NCBI GenBank assembly: GCA_946535435.1
Contig: CAMNDM010000001.1
Span: forward strand, 62,001-126,000
Reading direction: 5' to 3'
DNA from: Physcocola sp002396385
GTDB lineage: Bacteria > Bacteroidota > Bacteroidia > Bacteroidales > Paludibacteraceae
DNA: 64,000 bases
Of this stretch, positions 37,681-46,837 are shown piece after piece. Position 1 is the first letter of the stretch. Every line of letters begins with the position of its first letter. The notes under the pieces were generated by a model. That model was not told where the DNA came from, ran no database searches, and saw only the letters and a program-made list of their open reading frames with translations. A program made the position numbers and the translations under genes.

Positions 37681-38913
37681 ATGAACCTTTCGAATCTGCT
37701 AAAAGTGGCCTGGGATGCCATTTTAAGGAACAAGACACGAACCCTACTCACTATATTGGGAGTGGTTATTGGCATAGCATCGGTTATAGCTATGGTCAGC
37801 ATAGGCCAAAGTTCGTCGCAGAGCATCACCAACCAAGTATCTTCTATGGGTACCAATATGATTATGGTAATGCGCGCCAACCAGCGCCGTGGAGGTGTGA
37901 GTATGGGCGCCGACAACTCGCAATCACTAACCATTTCTGACGCAGAGAAAATAAAGAGAGAGGCTAAATATATCAGCTATGTTTCTCCTTTGGTTTCAGC
38001 CGGCGGACAAATTGTCAATGGGAACAACAACGCTATCGGCACCCTACAAGGCGGTTCGGTTGACTTGTTAAAAATCAGAAAGTTTGATTTGGCGGCAGGC
38101 TCTAATTTCACAGAAGACGATGTTGCCAGATACTCGAAAGTTTGCGTAATAGGACAAACAGTTATAAAAAACATTTTCCCAGACGACACTCTCAATATTG
38201 CCAATGTAGTTGGTAAGGACATAAAATTCAAAGGTATTCCATTGAAGATTATTGGTGTTTTAGAGGCAAAAGGCAGCAACAGCATGGGGCAAGACCAAGA
38301 CGACATAATGATAGCCCCATACACCACAGTTCAAAAACGCTTTATAGGAAACGACTACCTGCAAATGATCTATTGCTCCGCTTCAAGCGAAGAAGTTGCC
38401 GAAGATGCCGTAACCGAAGTGGCCCTGCTCTTGCGCGAGAACCACAAACTTCTCGACCACCAATTCGACGATTTTGAAGTGCGCACACAAGCCGAAATGC
38501 TGTCAATGATGAACAGTATGACCGGCACACTAACCACCCTGCTGGCAGCCATCGCCTCCATTTCGCTCATTGTGGGCGGTATCGGCATTATGAACATCAT
38601 GTACGTAACCGTTACCGAACGAACAAAAGAAATTGGCTTGCGTATGGCAATCGGTGCACGTGGGAAAGACATTCTTTTACAGTTCCTCATCGAAAGTGCT
38701 ATTCTCAGCCTTATAGGCGGAGTCATCGGTATAATACTGGGGTTGATACTATCTTATGTCGGGACCTCGCTAATGGGTATGCCTTTTGTGGTTAGTTACA
38801 CGGCCATAGGCGTTTCGTTTGTAGTTTGTGCGGCTACGGGCGTATTCTTCGGCTGGTATCCGGCTAAAAAGGCTGCAAATATGGACCCTATCACCGCACT
38901 GAGATACGAATAA
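37681..38913 (+). CDS. MacB-type ABC transporter permease
   Basis: A 410-residue permease with the MacB/FtsX topology: one N-terminal membrane segment (about 19-40, TLLTILGVVIGIASVIAMVS), a large periplasmic domain (about 45-270) and three C-terminal membrane segments. It contains the family block GIMNIMYVTVTERTKEIGLRMAIGA and ends with YPAKKAANMDPITALRYE. It completes a MacA-MacB-TolC type pump that may export a macrolide, peptide or lipid-like compound; substrate unknown. Confidence 0.94.
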   Translation: MNLSNLLKVAWDAILRNKTRTLLTILGVVIGIASVIAMVSIGQSSSQSITNQVSSMGTNMIMVMRANQRRGGVSMGADNSQSLTISDAEKIKREAKYISYVSPLVSAGGQIVNGNNNAIGTLQGGSVDLLKIRKFDLAAGSNFTEDDVARYSKVCVIGQTVIKNIFPDDTLNIANVVGKDIKFKGIPLKIIGVLEAKGSNSMGQDQDDIMIAPYTTVQKRFIGNDYLQMIYCSASSEEVAEDAVTEVALLLRENHKLLDHQFDDFEVRTQAEMLSMMNSMTGTLTTLLAAIASISLIVGGIGIMNIMYVTVTERTKEIGLRMAIGARGKDILLQFLIESAILSLIGGVIGIILGLILSYVGTSLMGMPFVVSYTAIGVSFVVCAATGVFFGWYPAKKAANMDPITALRYE

Positions 38914-38930
38914 GGAAAGGAGATAGCACA

Positions 38931-40874
38931 CTACACCCTCATAGGCACCCTCAACAGATTATTACTGTTGGGATATTTGTAGATGAGGTCAACCTGTTCA
39001 TTCCAACCGACCATAACAGTAACCAGCTTGGATTCGGCACCCTTGTTGTCGGTATGCCTTCTGTATTGTTGCCCGTCGAGTTTTTCGCGGAGTTTCCACA
39101 GCCACTGCAAATCTATTTTCGACAAAGCCGCCTCATTCATACCGAACCCGACAGCCAAAGGTTCTTTCGTGATGTGCCATGTAAAACTGCAATACGGGGT
39201 ATCGGCCTCCCAATCTGACATGGGTTGGAACATTGCCTTCACCTGTCTGAGTCCGTTCGTATTGAGGACCATACCAGCTACCAGACGTTTCTTCTGTTCA
39301 CAGGAGGACAAAACACCATCTTGTAGAAGCTGGTCAGTTTTTGGGTCAATAACATGGTATGCCATCTTTTCAAGCGGCGCGCACACATTAATTTCGTGTT
39401 GCAGTGTGACAAACTCGTAGTTGCCAGGAAGAAGTTCCAAGCCCTTCCTCACCGCCTGCAAAGCCCCCTCTTTATCGCCAAAATGAGCCCTTAGTTTACC
39501 CAACTGCAACCAATTCCACGGGTAATCGGGTTGCTGTACGGCTCCATATTCAGCATAGCGTAAAGCCCTTTTCAGACGTCCACAGAAAGAAAGCGCACAA
39601 GAATATCTGTAGAACCAGCGTCCGCATCCATAAGCGTAATTTTCCGCAGTCGGCATAAGGGAAACAGCTTCGAAACAATGTTCGTAACTGTCGGTATTGA
39701 TACAGGCAAAGCCATACCACAACGATATTTCAAGGTCAACACGAACGTCGTCGAGCGTAAAAGCCCCCCTATCGATGCCCTCGCGAATAAACTCACGCAA
39801 CGATTTGATTATTTCCACATAATCGGCTGAGTTATTCCGTTTCATTTCCTCAAGACGTTTTCTAACATCTGGCGGCATAAGCGTTTTTGGGGTCGGGATA
39901 GCAGGCCCTGGTTCAAAAACGAAATCACCATCCCCAATCCGGCGGAAGGCCGAACCAAAAGGAGCACGTAACAGCGGAAGAATCAACGAATCGACATTAC
40001 ACAAAGTGTTCAATTCGAAATTGCCTATATTTTTCGGATTAGAACGATACTCAGAATCATCGTCGGCAGCAAAGAAACGCCAACCGCTGTCCCACCCCAA
40101 AGTAACGGTTTCGTCGGGCTCAACCCTATAACAATAACCAATAGGTTTTCCGTCGACCATAATGCTGTCGCTAGCATAACAGTAAGGACCGTCGGACCAG
40201 TCCTTCAGTATTTGAAACTCGTGCGTCAGCCAATAAGTCTTATTGTTTTTCCCCAGCACATTCTTGCGTTTCAAACAAAGTGGAGCCACCTGTATTATCT
40301 CTAAATCGTCTTCCACCAGTTGCATAAGTTTTTGCAAACCGTTCTGCACCAGATAGTCGCATTCTTCACGATAGACGACAAACACCGACAAGAACTCAAC
40401 CTGAGCACCTCCTTCTATAAAACACAAACGCATTTCATCGTCTACTTGCTCTATAAGAGTAGCCGCACACTGTTCTGTATTAGTTCCCAAAGGCGCACCA
40501 TTGTCAAGCACCACGCCCGTTTTCACACCCTTGACAGCTGCATTTTCAACAAACGTTTTAAGTAAGTCGACCGGCCAAATTCTGTTTTCACGATTCCATT
40601 CCGCACAATCAGTTTGCCAGTTAGCGGGTAAATAAAAGGTAAGTTCACAACGTTCCCTATTTTCACCATCTGATCCCGGATTAAGGGACGCGCCTAATCC
40701 GACTGTCACCAAAGTGTAAAAATTTCTGTAATAAGTGGGATCTATAATGTCAATTTCAACCAACAGTCCGTTATCTAAACTCATTTGACTGAAAAACCGA
40801 GCCTCACCCATATGTTCGGCAATGTGTTTACGGATGTTTTGTAACGACGCTGGTGTGTATGTTTCGGGACGCAT
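38931..40874 (-). CDS. SUFU + DUF2185 + TPR protein, likely polyimmunity protein
   Basis: A 647-residue cytoplasmic protein with no signal peptide. Residues about 30-200 look like a suppressor-of-fused (SUFU) domain (LVTVGLGAS, RCELTFYLPANW). Residues about 240-330 look like DUF2185/Imm33 (DSIMVDGKPIGYCYRVEP, DSGWRFFAADDD). Residues about 400-490 are TPR-like helices (WNWLQLGKLRAHFGDKEGAL). The C-terminal 150 residues are unassigned. SUFU and DUF2185 are both families used as immunity modules against polymorphic toxins, and chains of such modules are called polyimmunity proteins. No toxin gene is next to it. Domain calls are by eye and the role is inference. Confidence 0.7.
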   Translation of the reverse strand: MRPETYTPASLQNIRKHIAEHMGEARFFSQMSLDNGLLVEIDIIDPTYYRNFYTLVTVGLGASLNPGSDGENRERCELTFYLPANWQTDCAEWNRENRIWPVDLLKTFVENAAVKGVKTGVVLDNGAPLGTNTEQCAATLIEQVDDEMRLCFIEGGAQVEFLSVFVVYREECDYLVQNGLQKLMQLVEDDLEIIQVAPLCLKRKNVLGKNNKTYWLTHEFQILKDWSDGPYCYASDSIMVDGKPIGYCYRVEPDETVTLGWDSGWRFFAADDDSEYRSNPKNIGNFELNTLCNVDSLILPLLRAPFGSAFRRIGDGDFVFEPGPAIPTPKTLMPPDVRKRLEEMKRNNSADYVEIIKSLREFIREGIDRGAFTLDDVRVDLEISLWYGFACINTDSYEHCFEAVSLMPTAENYAYGCGRWFYRYSCALSFCGRLKRALRYAEYGAVQQPDYPWNWLQLGKLRAHFGDKEGALQAVRKGLELLPGNYEFVTLQHEINVCAPLEKMAYHVIDPKTDQLLQDGVLSSCEQKKRLVAGMVLNTNGLRQVKAMFQPMSDWEADTPYCSFTWHITKEPLAVGFGMNEAALSKIDLQWLWKLREKLDGQQYRRHTDNKGAESKLVTVMVGWNEQVDLIYKYPNSNNLLRVPMRV

Positions 40875-40899
40875 TTCGACAATATAACTAAATTCGGCC

Positions 40900-40907
40900 C
40901 AAAGTTA
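40900..40907 (-). promoter_or_regulatory. Candidate -7 box TAACTTTG
   Basis: Read on the minus strand it is TAACTTTG, a full TAnnTTTG match 26 bp before the start of the SUFU/DUF2185 gene. No -33 TTTG was found. Confidence 0.4.
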
Positions 40908-41043
40908 CACAAAATGCAGTTTGTTAGATATTCTTTACCAATACAATCAGACAAAAAGGATATTAAGAGCCAGAAGACGCTACCACAGGACAATAATTTT
41001 CAAAAAAAGTAATTCAGTTTTTCATGCTTTGGTCTAGGTTTTG

Positions 41044-41051
41044 TATTTTTG
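41044..41051 (+). promoter_or_regulatory. Candidate -7 box TATTTTTG
   Basis: A full TAnnTTTG match 20 bp before the ATG at 41071, implying a very short leader for the DUF4348-like gene. Confidence 0.4.
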
Positions 41052-41070
41052 TAGGTATATTGATAGGGTT

Positions 41071-41751
41071 ATGAAAAGACGGGGCAAACATATTTTTCTT
41101 CTTGCATTGCTGACAACATTCAGTTGTCTGCCAGCAAGCACAGCCAATTTTGCCTCTTTTCTTGTTGATTTCATCAGCCATTCCGAAACGCAAGACAAGC
41201 AAACAGCCCCATCACTGACCATTGACGGGAAAAAATCATCTAGAGCAGGTTCACACATCCGTATGTCGACAACAACAATAGCATTGGTTTGTGCCGATTC
41301 GGTAAACGCGCCCACCATATCGAAAGGAGAGCAAAAAATGACTTTTTCCGATTTGCAGACAAAAGAGGCACTAGCATGTCATTTCAACGCCCACGGGTCA
41401 AGTTTCCAACTGAACAAAATCACTTCAAACGCCAATAGCGACCACGATTTCGTCACATTTCTGAGCGAATACTCCAGAAACCACGACCTACAGATAAAAC
41501 GAACAATATTTCCAATTCCTATCCGTACATTCAAAGGAGGGAAAGAGAGCAATAGCAAACTGCTAATGCCACGCGAGTGGAACTTCATCAGTTTTTCCCA
41601 AATCTGTCCACAGGTCTGCATACTAAACAATGTAAATAACGCCAACAACCGCCGCATTTACGTTTACAACAAAGGAAGGCTGTCGCAGATATACAATTTC
41701 ATTTGCATCAACCGCAAATGGTACCTTATCGAGGTGGAAAACCACCAATAG
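41071..41751 (+). CDS. Secreted DUF4348-like protein
   Basis: About 226 residues. ATG at 41071 gives MKRRGKHIFLLALLTTFSCLPAS, a signal peptide; an upstream in-frame start at 41041 would fall inside the promoter. The C-terminal half has the pattern FVTFLSEYSRNHDLQIKRTIFPI and a last strand YNFICINRKWYLIEVE, which resembles DUF4348, a family of Bacteroidota exported proteins of unknown function. It is 27 bp upstream of the GHL10 gene and probably co-transcribed. Confidence 0.7.
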   Translation: MKRRGKHIFLLALLTTFSCLPASTANFASFLVDFISHSETQDKQTAPSLTIDGKKSSRAGSHIRMSTTTIALVCADSVNAPTISKGEQKMTFSDLQTKEALACHFNAHGSSFQLNKITSNANSDHDFVTFLSEYSRNHDLQIKRTIFPIPIRTFKGGKESNSKLLMPREWNFISFSQICPQVCILNNVNNANNRRIYVYNKGRLSQIYNFICINRKWYLIEVENHQ

Positions 41752-41778
41752 GTAGTCCCCATTATTTCACGTCAAGAC

Positions 41779-43278
41779 ATGATTCGTTCTGGCATACGCC
41801 CCCTACTTGTAGCTCTATTTACCCCGTTGTTTTTTATTGGCGCCACAGTCCGTGCCGAGATACAGCCACGCAAAACAGAAATGCGCGGAGCGTGGATTGC
41901 CACAGTCGCCAACATTGACTGGCCCAACAAATATGCCCTGCCAAGCCAGCAGAAACAAGAGTTGGTAGACCTACTCGATTCACTGCACGCCTGCCGCTTC
42001 AATACGGTCGTATTCCAAGTGCGGCCAACAGCCGACGCTTTCTACAAATCGGCTCTCGAACCTTGGTCCGCCTACCTGACAGGCACACAGGGCAAAGCCC
42101 CCTCTCCCGAATACGACCCGCTGGCATTCATTATAGAAGAGGCACACAAACGCTGCATGGAAGTCCATGTATGGTTGAATCCCTACCGCGTGATTAACGG
42201 AGGAGACACCACTCAACTAATTAAAAACCACTTGTATTTCGAGCGTCCCGAGTTGTTCGCCTGGTATGGCGGTAAGTTGTACTTTAACCCAGCCTACCAA
42301 GACGTGCGCGACTACCTGACCATGATTGTGATGGACATTGTGCTACGCTACGATTTAGACGCCATCCATTTCGATGATTACTTCTACCCCTATAAAGAGA
42401 AAGGACAAGAGTTTCCCGATGATGACGCGTTCCAAAAACTGGGCGGGAACTTCAAAAAGAAGGAAGACTGGCGCAGAAACAATGTTGACCAGGTAATAGA
42501 ACAACTGCAACACACCATTAAGGCCGCACGTCCATGGGTTCAATTCGGCATAGCACCCTTCGGCAACAATAATACGAACGTGAACGAACTTTTCGCCGAC
42601 GTGAAAAAATGGATTCGTAACGGCTGGATTGACTATGTGGCGCCACAACTATATTGGAACATCGGCCACCGTACGTCTGATTATGCGAGGCTGTACGACT
42701 GGTGGGGAACAGAATGCAAAAAACAGGCAGGCACAAATGCGTGCAACCTCTACATCGGGCAATACGCTTCCGGACTGGAAATATACGAGCAGGAGGCCTG
42801 GAAAACTCCAAACGAACTTATTCGGCAAGTCCGACAGAACTACAAAAAGAATGCAGATATAGGTTCTATTTTCTACAGTAACAAATACGTCATACGCAAT
42901 CCGCAAGGTTTGCTTGACTCGTTAAGCAGCACCTACTACCAGTTTCCTGCCCTGCAACCTGCTGCAGGCAACTGTTACGGCAACGAATCGGAGCCACCAA
43001 CGGACGTGCGCATCGAAGAAGACCGGCTCATCTGGGATTCTGTCGCAGCAAGTGGAGGAAATGCTATCCGCTACTACATCGTATATGCACTGCCAGAAGA
43101 TTCCAACGACAACCAACTACTATCAGAACGCATCGTCACTACCACTCCCCGGCAGAATGGCGGCATTTACCTGCCAAACTATTGCGAGCAACTGCCAGCT
43201 GGCACAAGACTGGTGGTAACCAGTTTCAACAAATATAGGAAAGAAAGCAAGGCCAGCAACTGTGTTTCGACCAAATGA
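41779..43278 (+). CDS. GHL10 (DUF187) glycoside-hydrolase-like protein, secreted
   Basis: A 499-residue exported protein with signal peptide at about 1-26. A TIM-barrel GHL10 domain follows (about 30-350), with EMRGAWIATVANIDWPNK, VVFQVRPTADAFY, VHVWLNPYR, DAIHFDDYFYP and WIDYVAPQLYWNIG. A fibronectin-III-like C-terminal domain ends the protein. Some members of the family (E. coli DigH, formerly YddW) cut peptide-free peptidoglycan strands at division sites. A cell-wall role is possible but not shown here. Confidence 0.9.
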   Translation: MIRSGIRPLLVALFTPLFFIGATVRAEIQPRKTEMRGAWIATVANIDWPNKYALPSQQKQELVDLLDSLHACRFNTVVFQVRPTADAFYKSALEPWSAYLTGTQGKAPSPEYDPLAFIIEEAHKRCMEVHVWLNPYRVINGGDTTQLIKNHLYFERPELFAWYGGKLYFNPAYQDVRDYLTMIVMDIVLRYDLDAIHFDDYFYPYKEKGQEFPDDDAFQKLGGNFKKKEDWRRNNVDQVIEQLQHTIKAARPWVQFGIAPFGNNNTNVNELFADVKKWIRNGWIDYVAPQLYWNIGHRTSDYARLYDWWGTECKKQAGTNACNLYIGQYASGLEIYEQEAWKTPNELIRQVRQNYKKNADIGSIFYSNKYVIRNPQGLLDSLSSTYYQFPALQPAAGNCYGNESEPPTDVRIEEDRLIWDSVAASGGNAIRYYIVYALPEDSNDNQLLSERIVTTTPRQNGGIYLPNYCEQLPAGTRLVVTSFNKYRKESKASNCVSTK

Positions 43279-43284
43279 AAAAAA

Positions 43285-43860
43285 TCACCCCATATGAAGC
43301 AGGGCACTGATGTTGGAAGCGAACATCCTGACTGCCATCGCCAGCAAAATAATGCCAAAGAACTTCTTTAGAATATAGTTGATGGTCTCTCCCATCAGTT
43401 GCTCTATCTTTACCGAGAATTTTAAGACAATAAAGACCACGACCAAATTTAAGAACAGGGCTGTAGCAATAACGCTCTTCGGAAACTCGGCCTGAAGGGA
43501 GATGAGCGTGGTAATACAGCCAGGACCCGCAATAAGCGGAAAGGCAATAGGTATAACCGTCGCATCGTCGGAGGAACGCCCCTTAAAGAAATCGGTCTCC
43601 AATATCATCTCCAACGACAAAAACAGCAGCACAATAGACCCCGCAACCGCAAAAGAAGAGAAGTCGACATTAAACAGGTTGAGGATAAACTCGCCGGCAA
43701 ACATAAAGACATACAAGATAGTGGCTGCTATAGCCACCGTCTTCACCGCATTTATCTTCTTCCCGCTTTTCTGCAAATCGACCAACACGGGCAGTGCGCC
43801 CATGGTATCGATAACCGCAAAAAGCACCATAAAAACCGAAAATACACTTAACCAATCCAT
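43285..43860 (-). CDS. MarC family integral membrane protein
   Basis: A 191-residue inner-membrane protein with about six membrane segments. MarC-family motifs are FAVIDTMGALPVLVDLQKSG near the N-terminus and FPLIAGPGCITTLISL in the middle. The family's transport function is not established. It converges on the GHL10 gene, with 6 bp between the stops. Confidence 0.92.
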   Translation of the reverse strand: MDWLSVFSVFMVLFAVIDTMGALPVLVDLQKSGKKINAVKTVAIAATILYVFMFAGEFILNLFNVDFSSFAVAGSIVLLFLSLEMILETDFFKGRSSDDATVIPIAFPLIAGPGCITTLISLQAEFPKSVIATALFLNLVVVFIVLKFSVKIEQLMGETINYILKKFFGIILLAMAVRMFASNISALLHMG

Positions 43861-43984
43861 ACCTTACGTTTTTTTATACGAATATAACAACGAAAGGTGA
43901 AAAACGCATCACAAGCCCCCGATTTATTTATCGCTCCAAAAAGTCCGTTGTTTTAGAGATGTGACACAATTCAGGCAGAAAAAT

Positions 43985-44024
43985 AAAAAAAAACGGGGAA
44001 AAAGACATTTTCGCCCGTTTTTTT
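43985..44024. terminator. Symmetric A-tract/T-tract hairpin in a divergent promoter region
   Basis: AAAAAAACGGG and, further on, CCCGTTTTTTT form a stem that extends with GAAAA/TTTTC inside, around a 5-base loop. It looks like a bidirectional intrinsic terminator, yet it lies between two divergent genes, 45 bp before the ATG at 44069. It could be an attenuator in the leader of that operon or shield the two promoters from each other. Confidence 0.55.
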
Positions 44025-44068
44025 GTTGTAACTTTCACGATAAAGAAAGCAAAAAGATCTATCCAAAT

Positions 44069-46207
44069 ATGGACAAAAAAAGAATATATGCAGATATAAA
44101 GCAGATAGCCGACAAACTAGTTAAGGATGGCGACAAATTCTCACGTGCCGACCTCGCCTACGAATTAAAAATGTGGGGTATCGACCGCGACTCTGAAGAA
44201 GTGTCGAAACTGGTTTGGGAAGCCTACCGCTATTATAACCAAGACAAAAATATTGACATTGCCTATACCAGCAACGGAGGGAAACAGACGGTCGTTGAGG
44301 AATACCGGACTAAGGCCCTTTTCGACGAGGGGCAACTGGACAAGGCATTCAAAAGCACCAAAGTAAACGCAAAAAAGACAGAGAGTGAATTGGCCGATCT
44401 TGCTGTCTTGTCGAAAGAGGCGGTCAATACCGACCTTGTTCAAAGTGCGGGATCGCTTGTCAACACTCTTAGCGGCAGCAACGGCATTGCTAACATTAAA
44501 GACAAAGCGGCCCTTTTATTGGACCGTTACACTGCACTAATTGACGCATACAACGATGCACAATACGATGTTAAAATCTCTATAAACGATTTCGTCACCC
44601 TACGGAACAGCATCAACGAATTATACCGCAAATATGCGTCAACACTGACCAACGTGTTTGGCGACCGCATCAAACAAGTCGCCCCCGACCTTTTCGACTT
44701 TGAAAAGATCAGCTACCTCGACACCAAGTCCATGCAAAAGAACATAGAGTTGTCGTTTAACAAAATCGACGACCAATGCGCCCTTCTAATCGGTGAGGTG
44801 AAAGACTCCTTCAAAAAGAGTCTGCAAAAAAGTTTGAGCGATTTCCGCTCTGCCGGAAAGACCAATAAAGAAATTGGATTGATAATGGCTGGCATTGATA
44901 TGCTGAACCATTACATCGATGCAGAAGAAAAAACACTGCGAATGCAGAACGAACTGACAGCACTGAAGGGCTACATCAACCACGACGTCAACCAAATTAA
45001 CGTCGACCGCAACCGTCTGTTCACCATCTACCGGACAATGAACGACGTATACGTTCCGAAAGCGCTTGCTTTCTTCAAACATGCCGACAGGTTGATGGAC
45101 AACGAGTTGAAATTTATTTTAGACGCCATCTACTCCGCGCCAGACGCCAAAAGGCTCCGCTCCGAGCGAGACAACATCATCGTTCAAATCAAAGAGTTGG
45201 AGAGTTCTATTACCGACCACCTGCGTAATGTGGACCTCTACGAATGGATGATAAAAGAAGAGAGCAACGAACTTGACATAAAACTGCCGGTTTACCTCGA
45301 CGCCAAGCAACGCAAACCTGCAAAACCAAACACCATGAAGAACGTGGTGACTTTCGGTAAGGCTAAAAAAACATACAACAGGGCCGTTTTCGAATGGGAA
45401 AAAGCATGCGCCCCCCTTGTTACCAGCTACGAGGAAATGAAAGTCAGACTCGATATGAATACGGTCGAGCTAGACAAGCACAAGCAGGCTCTAAAAGAAT
45501 GTCAGGCAAAACACAGAGAGTTGAAAACCAAACTCAACATCATCAACTACGAACTTTTAGACAGAGTCGGATCTTCGGCTGACGCAAAAACCGCCCTTTC
45601 CAGCCACCTTAAGCCTTTAATCGGGCTGTTACGCTTAGGTAAGGATATTATGGAGAGCAAACTTGACAAGAACCTAATGCGTGTGGCCAACGTTACAGAC
45701 TTCAATGCACTGACCGAACTTCCTGACTTCATTTCAGAGAACATCGACCAACTAGTTGCCAATATAAAGGAGGCTGCTACTGCCAAGGCAGAGCAAGGGA
45801 ACTCGGATTCAGTCGAAATAACCGAAAGGCCTTTCGAAAACGGGACAATTCCGGAACGGCCTACCGACATCGACGCCCAAGAACGGCTTGCACAACAATT
45901 GCTCGACGGCGGAGTCTCCGTTATGAACGCATGGCTGAAAATCGGGAAAGAGGAATTGCGCCAACGCAAAGCGGCCAATGGTTACGATGCCGAGTTAAAG
46001 AGCCTGCAGCTGCTGTTTAAAAAATATATGGACCAGATCGACAACAAAAGTGCCTACCTGAACGAGGTGCTGAAACACATCAACACGTCGAAAAACAGCG
46101 AGGAACTGCGCGATGCCGTGCTCGAATTGGGAGAATGGGATGCCAACAGCATCAGCGAAAAAGACTGGGAAGACTTTTTGAACGGCGACAAAGCACTGGA
46201 AATATGA
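44069..46207 (+). CDS. Large helical/coiled-coil protein of unknown function
   Basis: About 712 residues. ATG at 44069 gives MDKKRIYADIKQIADKLVK; the 36 upstream codons run through the hairpin and are unlikely to be used. The protein is almost wholly helical with charged heptad-like stretches (about 330-420 and 480-540) and no signal peptide or membrane segment. Residues 1-65 form a small N-terminal helical unit (FSRADLAYELKMWGIDRDSE). I do not recognise a family. It overlaps the next gene by 4 bp (ATGA), so it is translationally coupled to the phosphoesterase and probably works with it. Confidence 0.8.
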   Translation: MDKKRIYADIKQIADKLVKDGDKFSRADLAYELKMWGIDRDSEEVSKLVWEAYRYYNQDKNIDIAYTSNGGKQTVVEEYRTKALFDEGQLDKAFKSTKVNAKKTESELADLAVLSKEAVNTDLVQSAGSLVNTLSGSNGIANIKDKAALLLDRYTALIDAYNDAQYDVKISINDFVTLRNSINELYRKYASTLTNVFGDRIKQVAPDLFDFEKISYLDTKSMQKNIELSFNKIDDQCALLIGEVKDSFKKSLQKSLSDFRSAGKTNKEIGLIMAGIDMLNHYIDAEEKTLRMQNELTALKGYINHDVNQINVDRNRLFTIYRTMNDVYVPKALAFFKHADRLMDNELKFILDAIYSAPDAKRLRSERDNIIVQIKELESSITDHLRNVDLYEWMIKEESNELDIKLPVYLDAKQRKPAKPNTMKNVVTFGKAKKTYNRAVFEWEKACAPLVTSYEEMKVRLDMNTVELDKHKQALKECQAKHRELKTKLNIINYELLDRVGSSADAKTALSSHLKPLIGLLRLGKDIMESKLDKNLMRVANVTDFNALTELPDFISENIDQLVANIKEAATAKAEQGNSDSVEITERPFENGTIPERPTDIDAQERLAQQLLDGGVSVMNAWLKIGKEELRQRKAANGYDAELKSLQLLFKKYMDQIDNKSAYLNEVLKHINTSKNSEELRDAVLELGEWDANSISEKDWEDFLNGDKALEI

Positions 46208-46833
46208 TTCAGACCAAGTGGCCAAGTGGCGAGAATGTATTCTTCACTTCCGACACACACTTCGGGCACCAAAACATCCTCCAATACGCACAACGTCCGT
46301 TCAAAACAATAAAAGAAATGGACGAAACCCTAATTGCGAATTGGAACCAGACAGTACCAGACAATGCGACAGTCTACCATCTGGGCGACTTCTGTTTTGG
46401 CGACGCCGAAAATGTGGCAAGAATAGTAGAGCAACTGAATGGTAACATTGTCCTCATAAAAGGCAACCACGACCGGAACATCGACCAACGTTGCATCCAC
46501 TTGTTCCAGGAGGTCTACGACCAACACTCCTTACTGATAGAGGGACAGCGCATCTTGCTAAACCACTACCCTATACTTTGCTATGCAGGAACCTACAGTA
46601 GCAGCAAACCCACCTGGCAACTGTTTGGCCACCTGCACCTGAAGGCAGGAGGAAGCGGTGCCGACTTCAACCGGGTTTCCGTCTGTTTCCCCTACCAATA
46701 CGATGTGGGGGTTGATCTGAACAATTATGCGCCCATCAGCTGGCAACAACTGCGCGAGCGCATATTATTCCAAATTCAGAACAACACCAATATAACCTAT
46801 TGGTTGAAGCATCCGAACACAGAAAAAGACTAG
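46204..46833 (+). CDS. Calcineurin-like metallophosphoesterase
   Basis: A 210-residue two-metal phosphoesterase. Motifs are FTSDTHFGHQNIL, YHLGDFCFG, LIKGNHDRN, LNHYPI and FGHLHLK, covering the metal-binding Asp, Asn and His set. ATG at 46204 overlaps the stop of the upstream gene. Homologues are often small cytoplasmic phosphodiesterases of unknown substrate. Its context, an unknown helical protein upstream and a DUF4112 membrane protein downstream, suggests one functional unit. Confidence 0.92.
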   Translation: MIQTKWPSGENVFFTSDTHFGHQNILQYAQRPFKTIKEMDETLIANWNQTVPDNATVYHLGDFCFGDAENVARIVEQLNGNIVLIKGNHDRNIDQRCIHLFQEVYDQHSLLIEGQRILLNHYPILCYAGTYSSSKPTWQLFGHLHLKAGGSGADFNRVSVCFPYQYDVGVDLNNYAPISWQQLRERILFQIQNNTNITYWLKHPNTEKD

Positions 46834-46837
46834 AGAC

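Noticed and set aside
43961..44068. N-terminal extension of the large helical protein
   Set aside because: The codons run through an A/T-tract hairpin and give a basic low-complexity peptide; the ATG at 44069 is the natural start.
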